Assembly: GCA_937924855.1 (NCBI GenBank)
Contig: CALEYQ010000071.1
Location: 1 to 64,000, forward strand
Source: an uncultured Bacteroidota bacterium
Lineage (GTDB): Bacteria; Bacteroidota; Bacteroidia; JADZBD01
Direction: 5' to 3'
DNA: 64,000 nucleotides
Below, piece by piece: positions 61,873 through 64,000 of the stretch; position 1 is the first letter of the stretch; every line of letters begins with the position of its first letter. The position numbers were made by a program, and so were the translations under genes. The notes beneath the pieces were generated by a model. That model saw only the letters and a program-made list of their open reading frames with translations. It was not told the origin of the DNA and made no database searches.

Positions 61873-61919
61873 GCTTAAAGTTACGGAAAACAAAGGGGCA
61901 GGAAAAAAAACAGAGGGAC

Positions 61920-62687
61920 TTATTTTTTCCCGGATTTCTTTATGTACTGCTCAATAGCCATTGTCATGGAGGGCGTTTGCGCCTGGGGCGCAAAAATATC
62001 GAGACGAAGGCCCGCATCAATAACCGCTTTGCAGGTGGTTTGTCCGAAGGCGGCAATCAGGGTTTTGTTTTGTTTGAACTTCGGGAAATTTTTCAAAAGG
62101 CTGGTAATTCCCGAAGGAGAAAAGAAAACCAGACAGTCATAGTTAACATTAGCCAGGTCCGACAAGTCGGAACAAACCGTTTTGTACATAACGGCCTTGG
62201 TGTGTTTTATTCCGTTTTGCTCCAGAATTTCGGGAATTTCATCTTTGAAAATATCGGCGCAGGGCAATAAAAAGTTATCTTCTTTATGTTTTTTAATGAT
62301 GTCGATCAGGTCGAAAAAGGTTTGTTTGCCGTGGAATATTTTTCGTTTCCGGTAAACTACATATTTCTGTAGGTAATAAGCTGTAGATTCAGAAATACAG
62401 AAATATTTCATTGTTTCTGGAACTGTAATCCGTAACTCATTACATAGTCGAAAGTAGTGGTCAACGGCCATCCGGCTGGTAAGGATAACCGCTGAAAAAT
62501 CAGAAATATTAATTTTTTGGGTGCGAAAATCTTTGCTGCTTATACCTTCTACATGGATGAAGGAGCGGAAGTCTACTTTTATTCCAAATTTCTGGGCTAA
62601 ATCAAAATACGGCGATTTATCCCCCTCCGGTCTGGGTTGGGTAACCAGTATGCTCTTGATTTTGGACAGCTCAGGTTTTTTTGCCAT
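61920..62687 (-). CDS. hemD: Uroporphyrinogen-III synthase
   Basis: A 255-residue HemD-fold protein with SILVTQPRPEG at the N-terminus, ILTSRMAVDHYF, and FFSPSGITSLLKNF, AAFGQTTCKAV in the C-terminal lobe. It closes the tetrapyrrole ring in haem/corrin synthesis. It follows the DUF4271 gene after 30 bases, as in other Bacteroidota. Confidence 0.93.
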   Translation of the reverse strand: MAKKPELSKIKSILVTQPRPEGDKSPYFDLAQKFGIKVDFRSFIHVEGISSKDFRTQKINISDFSAVILTSRMAVDHYFRLCNELRITVPETMKYFCISESTAYYLQKYVVYRKRKIFHGKQTFFDLIDIIKKHKEDNFLLPCADIFKDEIPEILEQNGIKHTKAVMYKTVCSDLSDLANVNYDCLVFFSPSGITSLLKNFPKFKQNKTLIAAFGQTTCKAVIDAGLRLDIFAPQAQTPSMTMAIEQYIKKSGKK

Positions 62688-62717
62688 CGGGCAGAAAGGT
62701 ATGTAATCCTTTTATTC

Positions 62718-63605
62718 CTAACCACTTACCACTTTCCAGGCCAACACCAGGGGCAGGAATTCAAGCGTGCAAAGATATAAAAATAAATAGTACAGCGATA
62801 TCTTGGGATTGGCAAAAGCCTGGGTGGTTAAGCGGAAAACCCGCATCAGAAAAACCAAAACCGCCATTAGAGCGCCGCCCAGTAATAACACCCCGGAATC
62901 CCGCAGGTCTGAAAACTCCAGGAGGATTAAAAGGGGTAATAAAAACATGCCCAGGGCTTGGTTAAAAAGGAACATGCCAAAGATAACTTCGGAGGCGAGG
63001 CGTTGAAACTGGAATATAAATCCCAGGATTCGTAGCAAAACCACCTTGCCGGCAAAAATGCAGGCCACCAAGAGTGAAAGTACCCAGGAATCCAGATATG
63101 AAGCACCATAAAACGGTATTTCCAAGCCATAAGCGGGCAGGAGATAACTGAGGAATAGCCCGATATTCAATAATGCAATCAGGGATAAGGCAATGTGAGT
63201 ACGGTTTGTGAACAGATTTTCCTCCCGGATGATGATTCCTATAAACCGGTTAAAAAACAAGGCATTGAATAGGGTTTTTATCCTGGAGCGGTAATTATAA
63301 AAAACCAGGATGGCCAGGGTAATAGACAAAAAGATATAAGCCTGAACATAAAAATCGGGTGGGGCTACCTTTTTAAGCTGGGGATAGTCTTGGGCTTTGA
63401 GCTGATGATTTGAGAGAAAGGAAGGGTGGTATTCTCCATTTACCATAAAGACCTTCTTACCCGGATAGGCAAGGGTTTTGGTATCGGAAACCGGAAACTT
63501 TTCACGGGCCTTGTTTCGGGCTTCGATACTGTCTTTTACAAAGTTTTGCCGTGCTATCTTAATGCAAAGTGCGGTATCGCCGGCTACGGGTCCTCTGAAT
63601 TCCAA
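62718..63605 (-). CDS. DUF4271 membrane protein
   Basis: A 295-residue protein with a soluble N-terminal part (about 1-85) and seven or so membrane segments. This family is typically encoded beside hemD in Bacteroidota; function unknown. The start is TTG 63605: a perfect TACTTTTG box (63619-63626) lies 13 bases upstream, and no in-frame ATG is available nearby. An N-terminal Cys/Asp motif is not conserved enough to define a signal peptide. Confidence 0.82.
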   Translation of the reverse strand: MEFRGPVAGDTALCIKIARQNFVKDSIEARNKAREKFPVSDTKTLAYPGKKVFMVNGEYHPSFLSNHQLKAQDYPQLKKVAPPDFYVQAYIFLSITLAILVFYNYRSRIKTLFNALFFNRFIGIIIREENLFTNRTHIALSLIALLNIGLFLSYLLPAYGLEIPFYGASYLDSWVLSLLVACIFAGKVVLLRILGFIFQFQRLASEVIFGMFLFNQALGMFLLPLLILLEFSDLRDSGVLLLGGALMAVLVFLMRVFRLTTQAFANPKISLYYLFLYLCTLEFLPLVLAWKVVSG

Positions 63606-63665
63606 TCCTGCTTTTTTACAAAAGTAAAAAAGCCATCCATTAAAATGGCAGCCAAGATATTTCCT

Positions 63666-64000
63666 TTACATTTTTGGCTTCACCACGGTAAATACCCTTG
63701 AAATGTTAAATCCAAATTTGAATCCACCCGCCAGCCAGTCGCTCTGGGTATAAGGCAAAAAATCATTTTCAATAATACCCGAAGAATTTGAAAAGTTAAG
63801 ATGAAAGACATGGCCTCCGGTTTCAATTTCGATTCCTAAGGAAAGGGGAGCAAAAAAGTTGTCGTTGTTTTGGCGGTATTTACTGAACAGGTGGAAATAA
63901 TCGAAAAGGATGCTGGAGCGTTTGGTTATTTTAATCCGGCCACCTATGCCCAAACTGGCAAAGCCGTTTTCGTCCGCTGCCTGGTTATTTGGGTTGTAAT
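63666..64000 (-). CDS. Outer-membrane beta-barrel protein (DUF5777-like), 5' end outside the window
   Basis: The frame is open from the stop at 63666 to the window edge, reading ...FASLGIGGRIKITKRSSIL and ending FGFNISRVFTVVKPKM. Alternating strands (FHLNFSNSSGIIENDFLP, WLAGGFKFGFNISRVF) and SDWLAGGFKFGFN resemble the DUF5777 barrel family. Only about 111 residues are visible and the start lies beyond 64000, so neither signal peptide nor promoter can be seen. Confidence 0.75.
   Translation of the reverse strand, partial: YNPNNQAADENGFASLGIGGRIKITKRSSILFDYFHLFSKYRQNNDNFFAPLSLGIEIETGGHVFHLNFSNSSGIIENDFLPYTQSDWLAGGFKFGFNISRVFTVVKPKM

Noticed and set aside
1..64000. CRISPR array, prophage, transposase, tRNA or rRNA genes
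   Set aside because: I looked for spaced direct repeats, integrase/transposase motifs, TpsiC-arm-like GTTCGAA boxes in cloverleaf context and rRNA cores, and saw none. A covariance-model scan would be needed to exclude small RNAs completely.

Overview
The window is chromosomal DNA from a member of the Bacteroidota. The main reasons are several secreted proteins ending in type IX secretion (T9SS) C-terminal sorting domains, the arginine gene order GNAT-argG-argC-argD-argF'-argB-argE-argH with a Bacteroides-type transcarbamylase, DUF4271/hemD/rnpA/yidD/ctp and ftsX/DUF3098/uppP/truB neighbourhoods, almost no Shine-Dalgarno sequences, and promoter boxes of the TAnnTTTG type. No rRNA, tRNA, CRISPR array, prophage or transposase was recognised. 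The coding content is dense, with many 4-bp ATGA/GTGA overlaps.

Layout. 1-6945 (minus strand, AT-rich and accessory-looking): two related cassettes of envelope proteins (secreted T9SS-type protein, putative barrel, lipoprotein) downstream of a broken trimeric-fibre-like gene. The cassettes share a 39-bp junction repeat and an 88-bp near-identical stretch. 7072-8655: a CotH-like secreted protein, with a paralogue at 47921-49525. 8675-17122: a complete arginine operon preceded by what looks like an Arg-codon leader peptide and alternative RNA pairings. 17116-19017: PurF-like amidotransferase. 19082-30683: a signalling region with three TPR/PP2C(SpoIIE)-type phosphatases, one degenerate phosphatase-like protein, a TMTC-like membrane/TPR protein, an ACMSD-like decarboxylase and an MBL-fold lipoprotein. 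30680-33733: 3-hydroxyanthranilate dioxygenase, an atypical SDR and a second TMTC-like protein. 33789-37892: T9SS protein, an OmpR-type regulator and histidine kinase, and a divergent Met/His-rich T9SS protein. 37913-38182: terminator plus REP-like palindromes. 38242-39411: small membrane/HTH/2TM operon. 39506-45291: leuS and the ftsX-DUF3098-uppP-truB operon. 45316-54916: kynureninase, aminotransferase, CotH paralogue, coiled-coil protein, ComF, fRMsr, Ig-like lipoprotein and MeaB. 54963-59369: glycosyltransferases and an O-antigen ligase-like protein. 59446-64000: Ctp protease, YidD, RnpA, HemD, DUF4271 and a cut-off barrel protein.

How the parts work together. The arginine operon encodes all steps from glutamate acylation to arginine, probably through acylated ornithine; the transcarbamylase specificity residue suggests succinyl intermediates. 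KynU, 3-hydroxyanthranilate dioxygenase and ACMSD are three successive kynurenine-catabolism steps spread over 24 kb. The most unusual signals are the candidate arginine attenuator (8700-8936), a 22-nt poly-A tract inside the histidine kinase gene, a Cys/His-rich sensor kinase next to a Met/His-rich exported protein, the degenerate phosphatase coupled to an active one, and the duplicated left-end cassette. Start-proximal TAnnTTTR boxes recur and suggest very short or absent 5' leaders for several genes.
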